A stretch of 64,000 nucleotides of DNA from Microvirga sp052115485 (GCF_052115485.1 NZ_JBFRGU010000001.1:248001-312000), one strand, 5' to 3'. Positions 18,752 through 27,925 are shown, counted from the first letter of the stretch. Translations and numbers: made by a program. Notes: generated from the sequence alone by a model not told the origin.

Positions 18752-19399
18752 ATGGCCGGCCAGCAGCGAATTGCCCTCTTCATCGACGGCGCCAATCTCT
18801 ATGCCACAACGAAGACGCTCGGCTTCGACATCGACTATAAAAAGCTTCTCAAGGAATTTCAGAGCCGCGGCACCCTGGTTCGGGCTTTCTACTATACCGC
18901 CCTCGTAGAAGACCAAGAATACTCCTCCATCCGCCCGCTCATCGATTGGCTCGATTACAACGGTTACCGTGTCGTCACGAAGCCCACGAAGGAATTCGTC
19001 GATTCGGCCGGTCGCCGGAAGGTCAAGGGCAATATGGACATCGAGCTCGCCATCGATGCCCTGGAATTGGCTCCCTACATCGACCACATGGTTCTCTTCT
19101 CCGGCGACGGTGATTTCCGCTCACTGGTGGAAGCCATGCAGCGTCGCGGTGTGCGCGTCTCCGTCGTGTCCACTGTGACGACCCAGCCGCCGATGGTGGC
19201 GGATGAACTGCGCCGTCAGGCCGACGAGTTCCTGGATCTCTCGCAGTTAGTCTCGAAGATCGGCCGCGAACAAGGCGAACGCCCCGCGCGTGTACCGGGC
19301 GAGTTCGGCGAACGTCCACGGACGCAGGGTCCCGTCAGCCCGGGCGGCCTCGAACGCCGATACGGCATTCGCCAGAACGACGACGATATCGAAGGCTAG
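18752..19399 (+). CDS. NYN domain (LabA/DUF88) protein
   Basis: A 215-residue protein whose first 165 residues form a PIN-like NYN domain. Conserved acidic residues expected at a metal-dependent ribonuclease site are present: LFIDGANLY near residue 9, KGNMDIELAIDAL near 92 and LFSGDGDFRSLVEAM near 113. Relatives include cyanobacterial LabA and many uncharacterised bacterial proteins; RNase activity is inferred from the fold. The C-terminal 45 residues are rich in R, G, P and E and look disordered. It stands alone, with a transposase remnant just downstream. Confidence 0.85.
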   Translation: MAGQQRIALFIDGANLYATTKTLGFDIDYKKLLKEFQSRGTLVRAFYYTALVEDQEYSSIRPLIDWLDYNGYRVVTKPTKEFVDSAGRRKVKGNMDIELAIDALELAPYIDHMVLFSGDGDFRSLVEAMQRRGVRVSVVSTVTTQPPMVADELRRQADEFLDLSQLVSKIGREQGERPARVPGEFGERPRTQGPVSPGGLERRYGIRQNDDDIEG

Positions 19400-19439
19400 G
19401 GCCTGAACCGAGCCAAGCCGTTGCCACGGCTTCGGTTTC

Positions 19440-19603
19440 GTGATCGAGCGTTGGCGTATTGAGGCGATGTTTTGCCATCTGAAGGACTTTCGCCACGTCG
19501 CCACCCGCTACGACAAGCTCGCCCGCAACTACGCCTCGACAGCGGCGCCGACAGCGTGCCAAGACGGACTATGCGGGCGGCAAATCGAGGCCGTTCGGTA
19601 GTG
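19440..19603 (+). mobile_element. C-terminal remnant of an IS5-type transposase
   Basis: The frame from 19440 reads VIERWRIEAMFCHLKDFRHV followed by ATRYDKLARNYAS, the end of a DDE transposase including the glutamate helix (R-x-R-I-E-x-M-F) and the LKDFR-VATRYDK segment of IS5-family enzymes. Only about 35 residues match. No upstream transposase sequence and no terminal repeats are visible, so this is a fragment of a past insertion. Its end overlaps the 3' end of the cupin gene. Confidence 0.7.
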
Positions 19604-19958
19604 AGATCCAAATGACAGTTTGCGCCTCTGCAGAATGGCGTGACAGATGGCCCTTGCCGTGTGTGTCCTCCACTAACACGAAGCTACCTGCCTGAACGTG
19701 GCGCACCTCTCCGTCGCTCGTCTCGTATTCAACAGAACCATCCAGCCTGACCGTAAGCACCGGCTCTGGGACCGTATGCCAAGCAACCTCGCGCATACCC
19801 GCTGGGATGCGGGTGAAGCGGACGCGGGACGCCTGATAGCTGGCCGAGACCTCGAACGGCACGGCATCGGGGTGCACCGACCTCTTCGTCATCGGCAATT
19901 CGACTTCGTCGAAATGCGACTCGCCATCCAGGGTGGCATAGATGCGCAGGCACTTCAT
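19569..19958 (-). CDS. Cupin-domain protein
   Basis: A 129-residue protein with a single small beta-barrel pattern: WHTVPEPVLTVRLDGSVEYE, then GSFVLVEDTHGKGH, then TVIWISLP. The partial HxH-like pattern fits a cupin fold, but only one clear metal-type histidine (in THGKGH) is obvious, so no enzymatic function is assigned. The last 35 bp overlap the transposase remnant on the other strand, which may mean the original C-terminus was changed by the insertion. Confidence 0.65.
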   Translation of the reverse strand: MKCLRIYATLDGESHFDEVELPMTKRSVHPDAVPFEVSASYQASRVRFTRIPAGMREVAWHTVPEPVLTVRLDGSVEYETSDGEVRHVQAGSFVLVEDTHGKGHLSRHSAEAQTVIWISLPNGLDLPPA

Positions 19959-20218
19959 TGCGGCTCACTCCTTCTGGCTCGGCATGCCGAAACGAAGCAT
20001 GCCTACCATGAAGGAAGCGGGTAACACCACGGATCTGGTGCGCGCGTCCGGTGTGGGTCGTGAGCGGAACCTCGCCGTTCTAGCAGTTGAGTCCAGACCC
20101 TAGCGCAATCTTTCACTCAAATCTGATTCAACGGGCGGCGGAGCGATCAATTCACCCCGTCACCTGCTTTGAATACACAACGAGCGGGCAGCTCATGCCT
20201 GCCATTGCAGCCGGAGCA
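19959..20218. other. Gap without recognisable gene
   Basis: 260 bp between the cupin and the methyltransferase. Short frames exist but have no family features. No hairpin with a T-tract was found. Confidence 0.4.
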
Positions 20219-20998
20219 TCACACCGGCTTCGTCGCGACGATGGCATAGCGATGCTGGGTCTGCCGATCGAGCGCTTTCAGAAGAGGCAGGTTTTTCGCC
20301 TGCTCGCGGTGGATGCGTGACAGGTTCCTGTCGATCACGATATTCGAGAAACCCGCTTCTCCAAGGAGCTTTGCCACCTCATCCGCCTTGGCGCCTTGCG
20401 AAAAGTAGACCTGCCTTAGAATGCGCTCATGCACTCCCCTCATCACGTCGGGAATATGAGTGGCCGCTGTTGAACGGCGTGTCATTTTTTCGATGAGCTG
20501 GATGATCCGTTTGACGATCGTATGCGAAACGAAGTCGCCATCGACGATCAGAACCTTCCCGCCGGGCCGCAGCACCGAGTGCCATTCGCGAAAAGCCGCT
20601 TTGGGATCCACAAGTGTCCAGACGAGGTGGCGCGTCACGATCACGTCGTAGCTCTCAGGCTTCTCGAGCGTCTGCTCGGCATCTCCCATCATGAACTGAA
20701 TTTGCGCGCCGCGGCTGGCGGCCTTGGCGCGGGCACGGGCCAACATCGGCTCGGCCCAATCGAGCCCGGTGACGTCGAAGCCCAATCCATGAAGCAGGAG
20801 TGAGATCACGCCTGTTCCACTGGCAAGATCGAGGGCCTTGCGTCCGTCACCCGGTCCGAGATGGCGCATGAATAGGCCCTGCCAAGCCTGCCGCTCCGCC
20901 TCCGAGAAGATCTCGTGCCCAACCTGTTCGTCAAAGGTCGCGGCGCGCGAGGACCAATATTCCCGGATTTCGTCTCGGATCGAGAAATTAGAATTCAT
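20219..20998 (-). CDS. Class I SAM-dependent methyltransferase
   Basis: A 259-residue protein with the Rossmann-type SAM site: motif I ALDLASGTGVISLLL at about residue 54, the acidic end of strand 2 in VTGLDWAEPML, motif II MMGDAEQ, and a post-core RHLVWTLVDPKAAFREW segment of the Methyltransf_11 type. Substrate is unknown. It is divergent from the FecBCD-type transporter across an AT-rich 173-bp gap with palindromes, so the two may be co-regulated, perhaps by iron. Confidence 0.85.
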   Translation of the reverse strand: MNSNFSIRDEIREYWSSRAATFDEQVGHEIFSEAERQAWQGLFMRHLGPGDGRKALDLASGTGVISLLLHGLGFDVTGLDWAEPMLARARAKAASRGAQIQFMMGDAEQTLEKPESYDVIVTRHLVWTLVDPKAAFREWHSVLRPGGKVLIVDGDFVSHTIVKRIIQLIEKMTRRSTAATHIPDVMRGVHERILRQVYFSQGAKADEVAKLLGEAGFSNIVIDRNLSRIHREQAKNLPLLKALDRQTQHRYAIVATKPV

Positions 20999-21050
20999 CT
21001 AAGGAGCTCAATGCATAGTTCGATATTTACGGCTCGATTACATTCGCAAA

Positions 21051-21079
21051 TGACGATCGTCAAATTATAATAATTATAA
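21051..21079. promoter_or_regulatory. Tandem palindromes in the methyltransferase/ABC transporter divergent region
   Basis: TGACGATCGTCA (21051-21062, perfect 12-bp palindrome) is followed by TTATAAT-A-ATTATAA (21065-21079, perfect 7-bp arms). A TTCTAAA half-site resembling half of the Irr control element lies near 21110. The position between two divergent genes suggests operators. The regulator is not identifiable from this window. Confidence 0.45.
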
Positions 21080-21171
21080 ACTGCGATACATTTCTCCAGT
21101 ATAGAGACATTCTAAAACATAATTATTGATTCAAGCACGATCAAAAACTATCAGGAGCAACCTTTGTTGAA

Positions 21172-22323
21172 ATGGAAACTGAAATGTTGCTTCGTAAACT
21201 CGCACTCTGCGCATCTCTGGCGTTCGCAGGCCTTGTGCCAGCCACACTTCATGCAACTGAGGGAAAGGTGACCGTAACGGACGTGACCGGCCGCCAGGTC
21301 GAGGTCAAGGTTCCGGTCAACAAGGCGATTCTCGGTGAGGGACGCCAAATCTACTTCGTCGCCGCGCTGGATACGAACGATCCCTTCAAGCGTGTCGTCG
21401 GCTGGCGCGACGATTTCGAGAAGGCCGATCTCGACGGCTACAAGGATTACCTCGCGAAATATCCGCAGATTGCGAAGCTGCCGACCTTCGGCGGTTCGAA
21501 GGAAGGAACCTTCGACATCGAGCAGGCGGTCGCGCTCGCGCCGGACGTCATGATCATGAACATCGAAGCGAAGACCGCCACCGATGACGCGAAGCTCACC
21601 GAAAAGCTCGCCAAGGTCGGCATCCCGGTGGTGTTCGTCGATTTTCGCGACCAGCCTTTCGTGAACACCGATCCGAGCATGCGCCTGATCGGCAAGCTCT
21701 TCGGCCGGGAGGCCCGGGCGGAAGAGTTCGTCGCGTTCAGGAACGAGCAGATCAAGATCATCACCGATCGCCTTGCGAAGGCCAATCCGCCCAAGCCCGT
21801 GGTGATGATGGAGCGTGCCGCCGGATACAGCGACGATTGCTGCATGTCCTTCGGCAGCGAGAACTTCGGCAAGATGGTCGAGATCGCCGGCGGCGTGAAC
21901 ATGGCCGGAAAAATCATTCCCGGCACTTTCGGCATCGTCAATCCGGAGCAGATCGTCGCGGCCAATCCCGATCATGTCATCGTGACGGGCTCCAACTGGG
22001 AGCTTTACGTACCCGGCGGCGCGTGGGTCGGAGTCGGCCCCGGTGCCGATGCCAAGATGGCGCGCAATAAGCTCGCCGCACTCATGAAGCGTCCTGCCTA
22101 TACCGGCGTGAAGGCGGTCAAGAACAACGAGGTCCACGCCATCTGGCACCAATTCTACAACAGCCCGTATCAGTTCGTTGCCATTCAGCAGATGGCGAAG
22201 TGGCTCCATCCCGACCTGTTCAAGGATGTGGATCCGAACCAGACAATGCGTGCGTTGCACGAGCGGTTCCTGCCGGTCGGATACAAGCCCGGCTACTGGG
22301 TCTCCCTCACCGACAAAGAGTAA
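21172..22323 (+). CDS. Iron/cobalamin-type ABC transporter substrate-binding protein
   Basis: A 383-residue periplasmic binding protein of the FecB/BtuF class. A signal peptide is visible (LRKLALCASLAFAGLVPATLHA) followed by VTVTDVTGRQVEVKVPV, the usual entry strand. The middle has PTFGGSKEGTFDIEQAVALA and a two-lobe arrangement joined by a long helix. A vicinal Cys pair occurs in GYSDDCCMSFGSENF. The ligand (ferric siderophore, haem or other) is not decided. ATG 21172 has AGGAG 15 bases upstream; ATG 21184 is also possible. It starts a three-gene operon. Confidence 0.88.
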   Translation: METEMLLRKLALCASLAFAGLVPATLHATEGKVTVTDVTGRQVEVKVPVNKAILGEGRQIYFVAALDTNDPFKRVVGWRDDFEKADLDGYKDYLAKYPQIAKLPTFGGSKEGTFDIEQAVALAPDVMIMNIEAKTATDDAKLTEKLAKVGIPVVFVDFRDQPFVNTDPSMRLIGKLFGREARAEEFVAFRNEQIKIITDRLAKANPPKPVVMMERAAGYSDDCCMSFGSENFGKMVEIAGGVNMAGKIIPGTFGIVNPEQIVAANPDHVIVTGSNWELYVPGGAWVGVGPGADAKMARNKLAALMKRPAYTGVKAVKNNEVHAIWHQFYNSPYQFVAIQQMAKWLHPDLFKDVDPNQTMRALHERFLPVGYKPGYWVSLTDKE

Positions 22324-22327
22324 GATC

Positions 22328-23392
22328 TTGAGCCACCCTCAATCGCTTGCGGTTCAATCGGGGCGCGGAACCTACCGCGCCCTCGTCCAACGCAAGAAGC
22401 TCGTTCTGTTCATCCTGTCGGTGGTGCTCGTCGCCTCCGTCGTCGCCGATCTGGGCCTTGGCCCTGCCCGCTACAGCATGAGCGAGGTCGTGCTCGCTCT
22501 CGCAGGATCGCCGCAGGTCTCGAACCAGATCAGCGTCGTGATCTGGGATATCCGGCTGCCGATTGCCCTGATGGCCGTCGTCGTCGGCGCTTCGCTGTCC
22601 GCTGCAGGCGCACAGATGCAGACGATCCTGAACAATCCGCTTGCCAGCCCATTCACGCTCGGCGTGTCGGCGGCTGCGAGCTTCGGCGCCGCGCTGGCGC
22701 TTGCCTTCGGTGTGGGCCTTCTCCCCTTTGCGATAGAATACGTGGTCTCGATCAATGCCGTCATCATGGCCATGGCGGCAGCGCTCTTCATTCATGTCAT
22801 GAGTCAGAGGCGCGGCGTGACGGTCGAAACTGTCGTTCTTCTCGGCATCACCCTCGTCTTCACCTTCAATGCGCTGCTCGCCCTTGTGCAATATCTCGCC
22901 TCGGAACAGGCGCTCGGCGCCATCGTGTTCTGGACGATGGGAAGCCTGACCCGCGCGACGTGGCCCAAACTCGCGATCACGAGCACCGTCCTCATCGTGG
23001 CCCTGCCGCTTTTCATCCGGCGAGCCTGGAGTCTTACAGCCCTGCGGCTTGGCGAGGACAAGGCGTTGAGTTTCGGCATCAATGTCCGCCGCCTGCGACT
23101 CGAGACGATGATGACCGTCAGCATCCTCGCCGCTGTTTCCGTCGCGTTCGTTGGAACCATCGGGTTCGTCGGGCTGGTCGGTCCCCACATCGCACGCATG
23201 CTGATCGGTGAGGATCAACGATACTTCCTTCCCGCCTCCACGTTGGCAGGTGCAGCGCTTCTCTCGCTCACGTCCGTCATCAGCAAGTCGATCATACCGG
23301 GCACGATCTTTCCGATCGGCATCATCACGGCCCTCGTGGGCGTACCCTTCCTTTTCAGTCTCATCATGTCGAACCGGGGGCGGGCATGGTAG
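22328..23392 (+). CDS. FecCD-family ABC transporter permease
   Basis: A 354-residue inner-membrane permease with about ten helices. It contains VVVGASLSAAGAQMQTILNNPLASP, shortened here to the hallmark GAQMQTILNNPLASP, and the ATPase-coupling region TIGFVGLVGPHIARM near residue 280. I place the start at TTG 22328, four bases after the upstream stop: an open frame extends further back, but only inside the binding-protein gene. The end overlaps the ATPase start (ATGGTAG). Confidence 0.9.
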   Translation: MSHPQSLAVQSGRGTYRALVQRKKLVLFILSVVLVASVVADLGLGPARYSMSEVVLALAGSPQVSNQISVVIWDIRLPIALMAVVVGASLSAAGAQMQTILNNPLASPFTLGVSAAASFGAALALAFGVGLLPFAIEYVVSINAVIMAMAAALFIHVMSQRRGVTVETVVLLGITLVFTFNALLALVQYLASEQALGAIVFWTMGSLTRATWPKLAITSTVLIVALPLFIRRAWSLTALRLGEDKALSFGINVRRLRLETMMTVSILAAVSVAFVGTIGFVGLVGPHIARMLIGEDQRYFLPASTLAGAALLSLTSVISKSIIPGTIFPIGIITALVGVPFLFSLIMSNRGRAW

Positions 23393-24159
23393 CCACCTTA
23401 CAGCTCAAAGACGTCGGCGTGCGCTATGGCAAGCAGAGCGTTCTTTCCGGCATCACAACCCCGGTTCTGCGTGGTGGCGAGATCACGGCGGTCATCGGCC
23501 CTAACGCGGCCGGAAAATCGAGCCTGTTCCGCCGTATCGCCGGGCTTCTCGACGGGCCGGGCGAACTCGCTCTCAGCCATGGCGGGAGCGGGATTGCGAG
23601 CCGCATTTGCTACATGCCGCAGGACACCTCCGTAAACACAGTCCTCACCGTTTATGAGTCGATCCTTCTGGCGCGCAAGCAGGGCACTGAGCGGCGCGTG
23701 CGGGACGAGGATCTGGCTGCGGTCGATGACATGCTGACGGCTTTGCGGATCGAACCCTTCGCGTTCAAAGGCCTATCCGAACTGAGCGGCGGTCAGCGGC
23801 AACTGGTTTCGCTGGCCCAGACGCTGGTACGTGACCCTCGCATCCTGTTGCTTGACGAACCGACCAGCGCTCTCGACCTTCATCGGCAAGTGGAGGTGTT
23901 GAGTCTCGTGCAGAATCTCGCGCGGCAACGGGAGATTTGCGTCATCCTGGCGATCCACGATTTGAACCAGGTCTTGCGTGTTGCAGACCGGGTCATGGTC
24001 ATCGACCAGGGCACGATGGTCGCCTGCGGGCCGGTCGGTGACGTGATCACGCCGGGCCTTCTCAAGTCGGTCTACAAAGTCTCCGGTCGCATCGAGCCAT
24101 GCTCCCAGCTCCGCCCGCAAATCATCATCGACGGGCCGGTGCTGGAGAAATTGCACTAG
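23386..24159 (+). CDS. Iron-siderophore-type ABC transporter ATP-binding protein
   Basis: A 257-residue ATPase (FecE/FepC class). Walker A is GPNAAGKSSLFRR near residue 42, the signature is LSGGQRQLVSL near 137, Walker B is RILLLDEPTSALDL near 155, and the switch histidine is in LAIHDLNQV. It completes the binding protein-permease-ATPase set and overlaps the permease by 7 bp. Its stop is the first bases of the second copy of the palindromic repeat. Confidence 0.92.
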   Translation: MVATLQLKDVGVRYGKQSVLSGITTPVLRGGEITAVIGPNAAGKSSLFRRIAGLLDGPGELALSHGGSGIASRICYMPQDTSVNTVLTVYESILLARKQGTERRVRDEDLAAVDDMLTALRIEPFAFKGLSELSGGQRQLVSLAQTLVRDPRILLLDEPTSALDLHRQVEVLSLVQNLARQREICVILAIHDLNQVLRVADRVMVIDQGTMVACGPVGDVITPGLLKSVYKVSGRIEPCSQLRPQIIIDGPVLEKLH

Positions 24160-24255
24160 AGTTTGTCATGTCTCTTTGAAACATGATCAAACTCTAGATT
24201 CTCTTGATGCCGCATGATCCGGGCGAACAACCGGTTCCACTTGTTCTGATCATGC
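24157..24255 (+). repeat. Composite palindromic intergenic repeat, copy 2
   Basis: First hairpin at 24157-24196 (TAGAGTTTG... / ...CAAACTCTA), second at 24212-24255 (GCATGATC / GATCATGC with inner GAACAA / TTGTTC). Same orientation as copy 3, opposite to copy 1. It lies between the ABC operon and smpB, which converge. Confidence 0.85.
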
Positions 24256-24278
24256 TGTAGGTAATCTAGGAGTGCGCT

Positions 24279-24752
24279 TCAGCCTTTGTCGCGCATGAGC
24301 CGCCCGCGCTCGCGATCCCAATCCCGCTTCTTCTCGGTCTCGCGCTTGTCTTGGAGTTTCTTGCCGCGGCCGAGGCCGAGTTCGACCTTGGCCATGCCCC
24401 GCTCGTTGAAATAGATCTTGAGCGGAACGACCGTATAGCCTTCCCGCTGCGTCGCGCCGATCAGCTTGTCGATCTGGCGTTTGTGCAGCAGCAGGCGACG
24501 AGGGCGCTTGGTCTCGTGATTGAAGCGGTTCGCCTGCAGGTATTCCGGAATATAGGCGTTGAAGAGGAAGAACTCCTCGCCGGATGGCCCCGCATAAGCC
24601 TCGCCGATCGTCGCCTTACCTTGGCGCAAGGATTTGACCTCCGTGCCGGTGAGCGCAATGCCGGCCTCGTAGGTATCCGTGATCTCGTAATGGAACCGCG
24701 CCTTTCGATTATCGGCGACGATCTTGTTGGCTTTGCTGGGATCGCTCGACAT
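24279..24752 (-). CDS. smpB: SsrA-binding protein
   Basis: RNA-binding partner of tmRNA in rescue of stalled ribosomes. The 157-residue protein has the family pattern NRKARFHYEI, GIALTGTEVKSLRQGKA, FNAYIPEY and the basic C-terminal tail KKLQDKRETEKKRDWDRE that enters the mRNA channel. It lies 6 bp downstream of dapA, a pairing common in Hyphomicrobiales. Confidence 0.96.
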   Translation of the reverse strand: MSSDPSKANKIVADNRKARFHYEITDTYEAGIALTGTEVKSLRQGKATIGEAYAGPSGEEFFLFNAYIPEYLQANRFNHETKRPRRLLLHKRQIDKLIGATQREGYTVVPLKIYFNERGMAKVELGLGRGKKLQDKRETEKKRDWDRERGRLMRDKG

Positions 24753-24758
24753 GATTTC

Positions 24759-25643
24759 TTACGCGTTGGTTAGCCCCGCATGGGCCATGGCCGCCCGCAC
24801 CAACGTCTTCGTGCCGTCGGATACGGGAATCAACGGAAGACGGACGGTGTCCTCCATGAGGCCAAGCACCGACGCGGCATATTTGACTGGTGACGGGCTG
24901 GTTTCGACGAAAAGCGAGTCATGAAGCGGCATAAGCCGGTCCTGAATCTTCAACGCCGTGACAAAATCGCCCGACAGGCACGCAGTCTGCATCTCGCTGC
25001 ACAATTTCGGCGCCACGTTCGCGGTCACCGAGATGCAACCATGCCCACCATGAGCATTGAAGCCGAGAGCCGTCGCATCCTCGCCCGAGAGTTGGATGAA
25101 GTCCGGCCCCATGGCCTGACGCTGCTGGCTCACGCGCGCCATGCTGGCGGTCGCGTCCTTCACGCCCACGATGTTCTTCAACTCGTAGAGGCGCGCCATG
25201 GTCTGGACCGACATATCGATCACCGACCGAGCAGGGATGTTGTAGATCAGGATCGGAATGCCGACCGCATCGTTGATGGCCTTGAAGTGCTGATACAGGC
25301 CTTCCTGCGTCGGCTTGTTGTAGTAAGGCGTCACGATGAGCAAGGCATCGGCCCCGACCCGTTCGGCGTGGCGCGCAAAGCCCAGCGCTTCGGTGGTGCT
25401 GTTGGAACCTGCCCCGGCGATGACCGGAACGCGGCCCTTCACCTCGTCGACACAGACCTCGACGACGCGCTCATGCTCCTTGTGGCTGAGCGTCGGGCTC
25501 TCGCCCGTCGTCCCGACTGGAACCAGGCCGTGGGTGCCGTTCTCGATCTGCCAATTGATGTGGGCCCTGAGGGCAGCCTCATCCACGCCGCCGTTTTTGA
25601 AGGGCGTCACGAGGGCGGTGATTGAGCCTTTTAGTTGAACCAT
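24759..25643 (-). CDS. dapA: 4-hydroxy-tetrahydrodipicolinate synthase
   Basis: Condenses pyruvate with aspartate semialdehyde, the first committed step to diaminopimelate and lysine. The 294-residue protein has the TTGESPTL substrate motif near residue 45, the tyrosine region in LIYNIPARS and the Schiff-base lysine in IVGVKDATASM near 161. The frame is open 22 codons further upstream, but I chose ATG 25643 because GGAGAG lies 6 bases ahead and MVQLKGSITALVTPF is the family N-terminus. Co-transcribed with smpB. Confidence 0.95.
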   Translation of the reverse strand: MVQLKGSITALVTPFKNGGVDEAALRAHINWQIENGTHGLVPVGTTGESPTLSHKEHERVVEVCVDEVKGRVPVIAGAGSNSTTEALGFARHAERVGADALLIVTPYYNKPTQEGLYQHFKAINDAVGIPILIYNIPARSVIDMSVQTMARLYELKNIVGVKDATASMARVSQQRQAMGPDFIQLSGEDATALGFNAHGGHGCISVTANVAPKLCSEMQTACLSGDFVTALKIQDRLMPLHDSLFVETSPSPVKYAASVLGLMEDTVRLPLIPVSDGTKTLVRAAMAHAGLTNA

Positions 25644-25831
25644 GGGACGCTCTCCGTGGATGAAATCTCTTGAACTCTCTAGAACCGAGAGAGTTGTCTG
25701 GGGACACATAAGGGGTGCGGCCCATTAGCGCAAACGAAGGCCCGTGCTGTTGTCCTAGCCCGGCTGTTAGTGTTTCCTCAAGGGCATAGTCTCAGGATAA
25801 GAGACTTCGGCCGGGGCAAAAAGGGAGTTTC

Positions 25832-27895
25832 ATGAGGACGAAGCGCCTTATGACCTATCTTGTCGTTTCCGTCGCCCTGGCGCAGAGCTGGGCTATGGCG
25901 ACACTCGCCGCCGAAAGTCCCGCCTCTCCTGGATTGTTGAACGACAACCGGTTCGGCTCGGTTGACGATCAAGTCATTCTCCCGCGAGCGTTGGGCGACG
26001 TCGATTACCTCCCACTCGTCTTCAAGGCGTATCGCACCGGCGATGCGGCTGAAGCCGAGATTCTGAGGTCCCAACTCCAAAGGCCAGCGGCAAAGGGCCT
26101 CGCCGAGTGGTTCGCAATCCGTGGCGGAATTCCCATGGGGTTTGAGCGGATCGCGGCCTTTCAGGGCGAATTCAGGGATTGGCCCCGATCCGCTCTCCTC
26201 CGTCGGCGAGTGGAGGAGGCCTTCCTGGCCAGCCAGAAGACTCCCTCGCAGATCACCGGCTACTTTGGGGCGCAGCCACCCGTCACCGTGAACGGGCGGA
26301 TCGGTCTTGCCATGGCACTCAAGGCCAACGGGTCTGACAAGGATGCAGCCCGGCTGATCCGTCGTGTCTGGCGGGAAGACAGCTTCGGGAGCGAGATCGA
26401 AGACAGGGTTATGGACAAATTCGCCGGCGACTTGTCCCAGACTGACCATCGTTTTCGAATGGAACGCTTCGCGCTCAAGGAGAGCTGGAGTGGTGCCCTG
26501 CGAGCTGCCTCTCGAGCCGGCAAGGACTATGCGACCCTGGTCAAGGCGCGCCTTGGGTTGTTTCAGGGAAAGAAGGCCGCTGAGAAAGCCTTCGCTGCGG
26601 TTCCTGCGAACTTGCGTTCGGATGCCTCCTACCAGTTTTCCCGCATTCTGTTCTCTCGACGGAACGACAATCTGACGGAAGCGGCCCGCTTGCTGACTCA
26701 GGCTCCGCGCGATGTGGACCTCCTCGTCGATGGAGATGAATGGTGGACCGAGCGGCGGCGGATCGCCCGCGATCTGCTCGACAAGGGCGACGCGAAGACC
26801 GCTTACGATGTCGCGAGCGGGCACGCGGCGGAATCTCCCGCGCAACAGATCGAGGCCGAATTCCATGCTGGCTGGATCGCATTGCGGTTTCTCAATGAGC
26901 CCGTGAAGGCCCTGGAGCACTTCACGAATGCCGCCCACAACGCATCGACGCCGATTTCCATTGCGCGGGCAACTTATTGGCTCGGCCGAGCCGCTGAAGC
27001 AGCGAACCTGCATCAGGAAGCGAATTTGTCCTACCGGAGAGCGGCGGGATACGCGACGACCTATTACGGCCAGCTTTCCTTGGAAAAACTCGGGCAACCC
27101 ATCGTTTTCAAAACCGAACCCGCGCTCCCTGAGGAAACGCGGAAAGCTTTCGAGGCGATGCCCGTTGTCGACGCCATCAAGCTTCTCGAGCAGATCGGTG
27201 AGCAGGATCTCGCGCTCACTCTCTACAGCGATCTTGCCCTGGGTCTGAACGACCCGGCGCAACTCGGCGCGCTGGCGGCGTTGGCAGCCTCTCAAAACAA
27301 CCCGCGCGCAATGCTCGCTATCGGCAAGTCAGCCGTTCAAAGAGGCCTGCCGCTGGACTTGCATGCCTATCCGCTTGCAGGGATCCCGGACTTCGAGACT
27401 CTGGGCGATCCCATCGATCCCGCGATGGTCTATGCTGTCGCGCGGCAGGAGAGCGCCTTCGATACAAAAGCCCTTTCCAGCGCGGGTGCGCGTGGGCTGA
27501 TGCAGTTGATGCCTGCAACGGCAAAGACGACTGCGCAGCGGTTCAACATGCCCTTCGACGTCAATCGTCTCGTCACCGACCCGGCCTATAATACGAAACT
27601 CGGCGCGGCACATTTGGGTGAGCTCCTGGACGTTTGGAAGGGATCGCATGTGCTCGCTTTCGCCTCCTACAACGCAGGTGGAGGGAATGTGAGAAAATGG
27701 ATCCAGGCCTATGGCGATCCGCGGCAGCCGCAGGTCGACATGGTGGATTGGATCGAGCGCATTCCATTCAATGAAACCCGAAACTACGTTCAGCGCGTGC
27801 TGGAGAACCTCACGGTTTATCGACAGAGGCTGGAAAATCGCTCGCTTGCGAACAAGACGGATAGCGCGAAAGCCTCCAATCAGATTGAATATTGA
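25832..27895 (+). CDS. Soluble lytic murein transglycosylase
   Basis: A 687-residue periplasmic enzyme cleaving the MurNAc-GlcNAc bond to form 1,6-anhydro products. An N-terminal signal peptide (LVVSVALAQSWAMATLA) precedes a long alpha-helical superhelix of about 450 residues. The C-terminal SLT domain starts near residue 525, with the catalytic glutamate in ARQESAFDTKALS and the motifs AGARGLMQLMPATA, SYNAGGGNVRKW and PFNETRNYVQRVL. It lies divergent from dapA. It could supply muropeptides to the peptide-scavenging region further along, but that link is inference. Confidence 0.93.
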   Translation: MRTKRLMTYLVVSVALAQSWAMATLAAESPASPGLLNDNRFGSVDDQVILPRALGDVDYLPLVFKAYRTGDAAEAEILRSQLQRPAAKGLAEWFAIRGGIPMGFERIAAFQGEFRDWPRSALLRRRVEEAFLASQKTPSQITGYFGAQPPVTVNGRIGLAMALKANGSDKDAARLIRRVWREDSFGSEIEDRVMDKFAGDLSQTDHRFRMERFALKESWSGALRAASRAGKDYATLVKARLGLFQGKKAAEKAFAAVPANLRSDASYQFSRILFSRRNDNLTEAARLLTQAPRDVDLLVDGDEWWTERRRIARDLLDKGDAKTAYDVASGHAAESPAQQIEAEFHAGWIALRFLNEPVKALEHFTNAAHNASTPISIARATYWLGRAAEAANLHQEANLSYRRAAGYATTYYGQLSLEKLGQPIVFKTEPALPEETRKAFEAMPVVDAIKLLEQIGEQDLALTLYSDLALGLNDPAQLGALAALAASQNNPRAMLAIGKSAVQRGLPLDLHAYPLAGIPDFETLGDPIDPAMVYAVARQESAFDTKALSSAGARGLMQLMPATAKTTAQRFNMPFDVNRLVTDPAYNTKLGAAHLGELLDVWKGSHVLAFASYNAGGGNVRKWIQAYGDPRQPQVDMVDWIERIPFNETRNYVQRVLENLTVYRQRLENRSLANKTDSAKASNQIEY

Positions 27896-27925
27896 TCGAT
27901 TGATCCGACTGGAGCGTAACAGATC

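Noticed and set aside
25778..27295. A long leftward open frame (505 residues) opposite the lytic transglycosylase
   Set aside because: The opposite strand encodes a full SLT enzyme with catalytic motifs; this frame has no family features.
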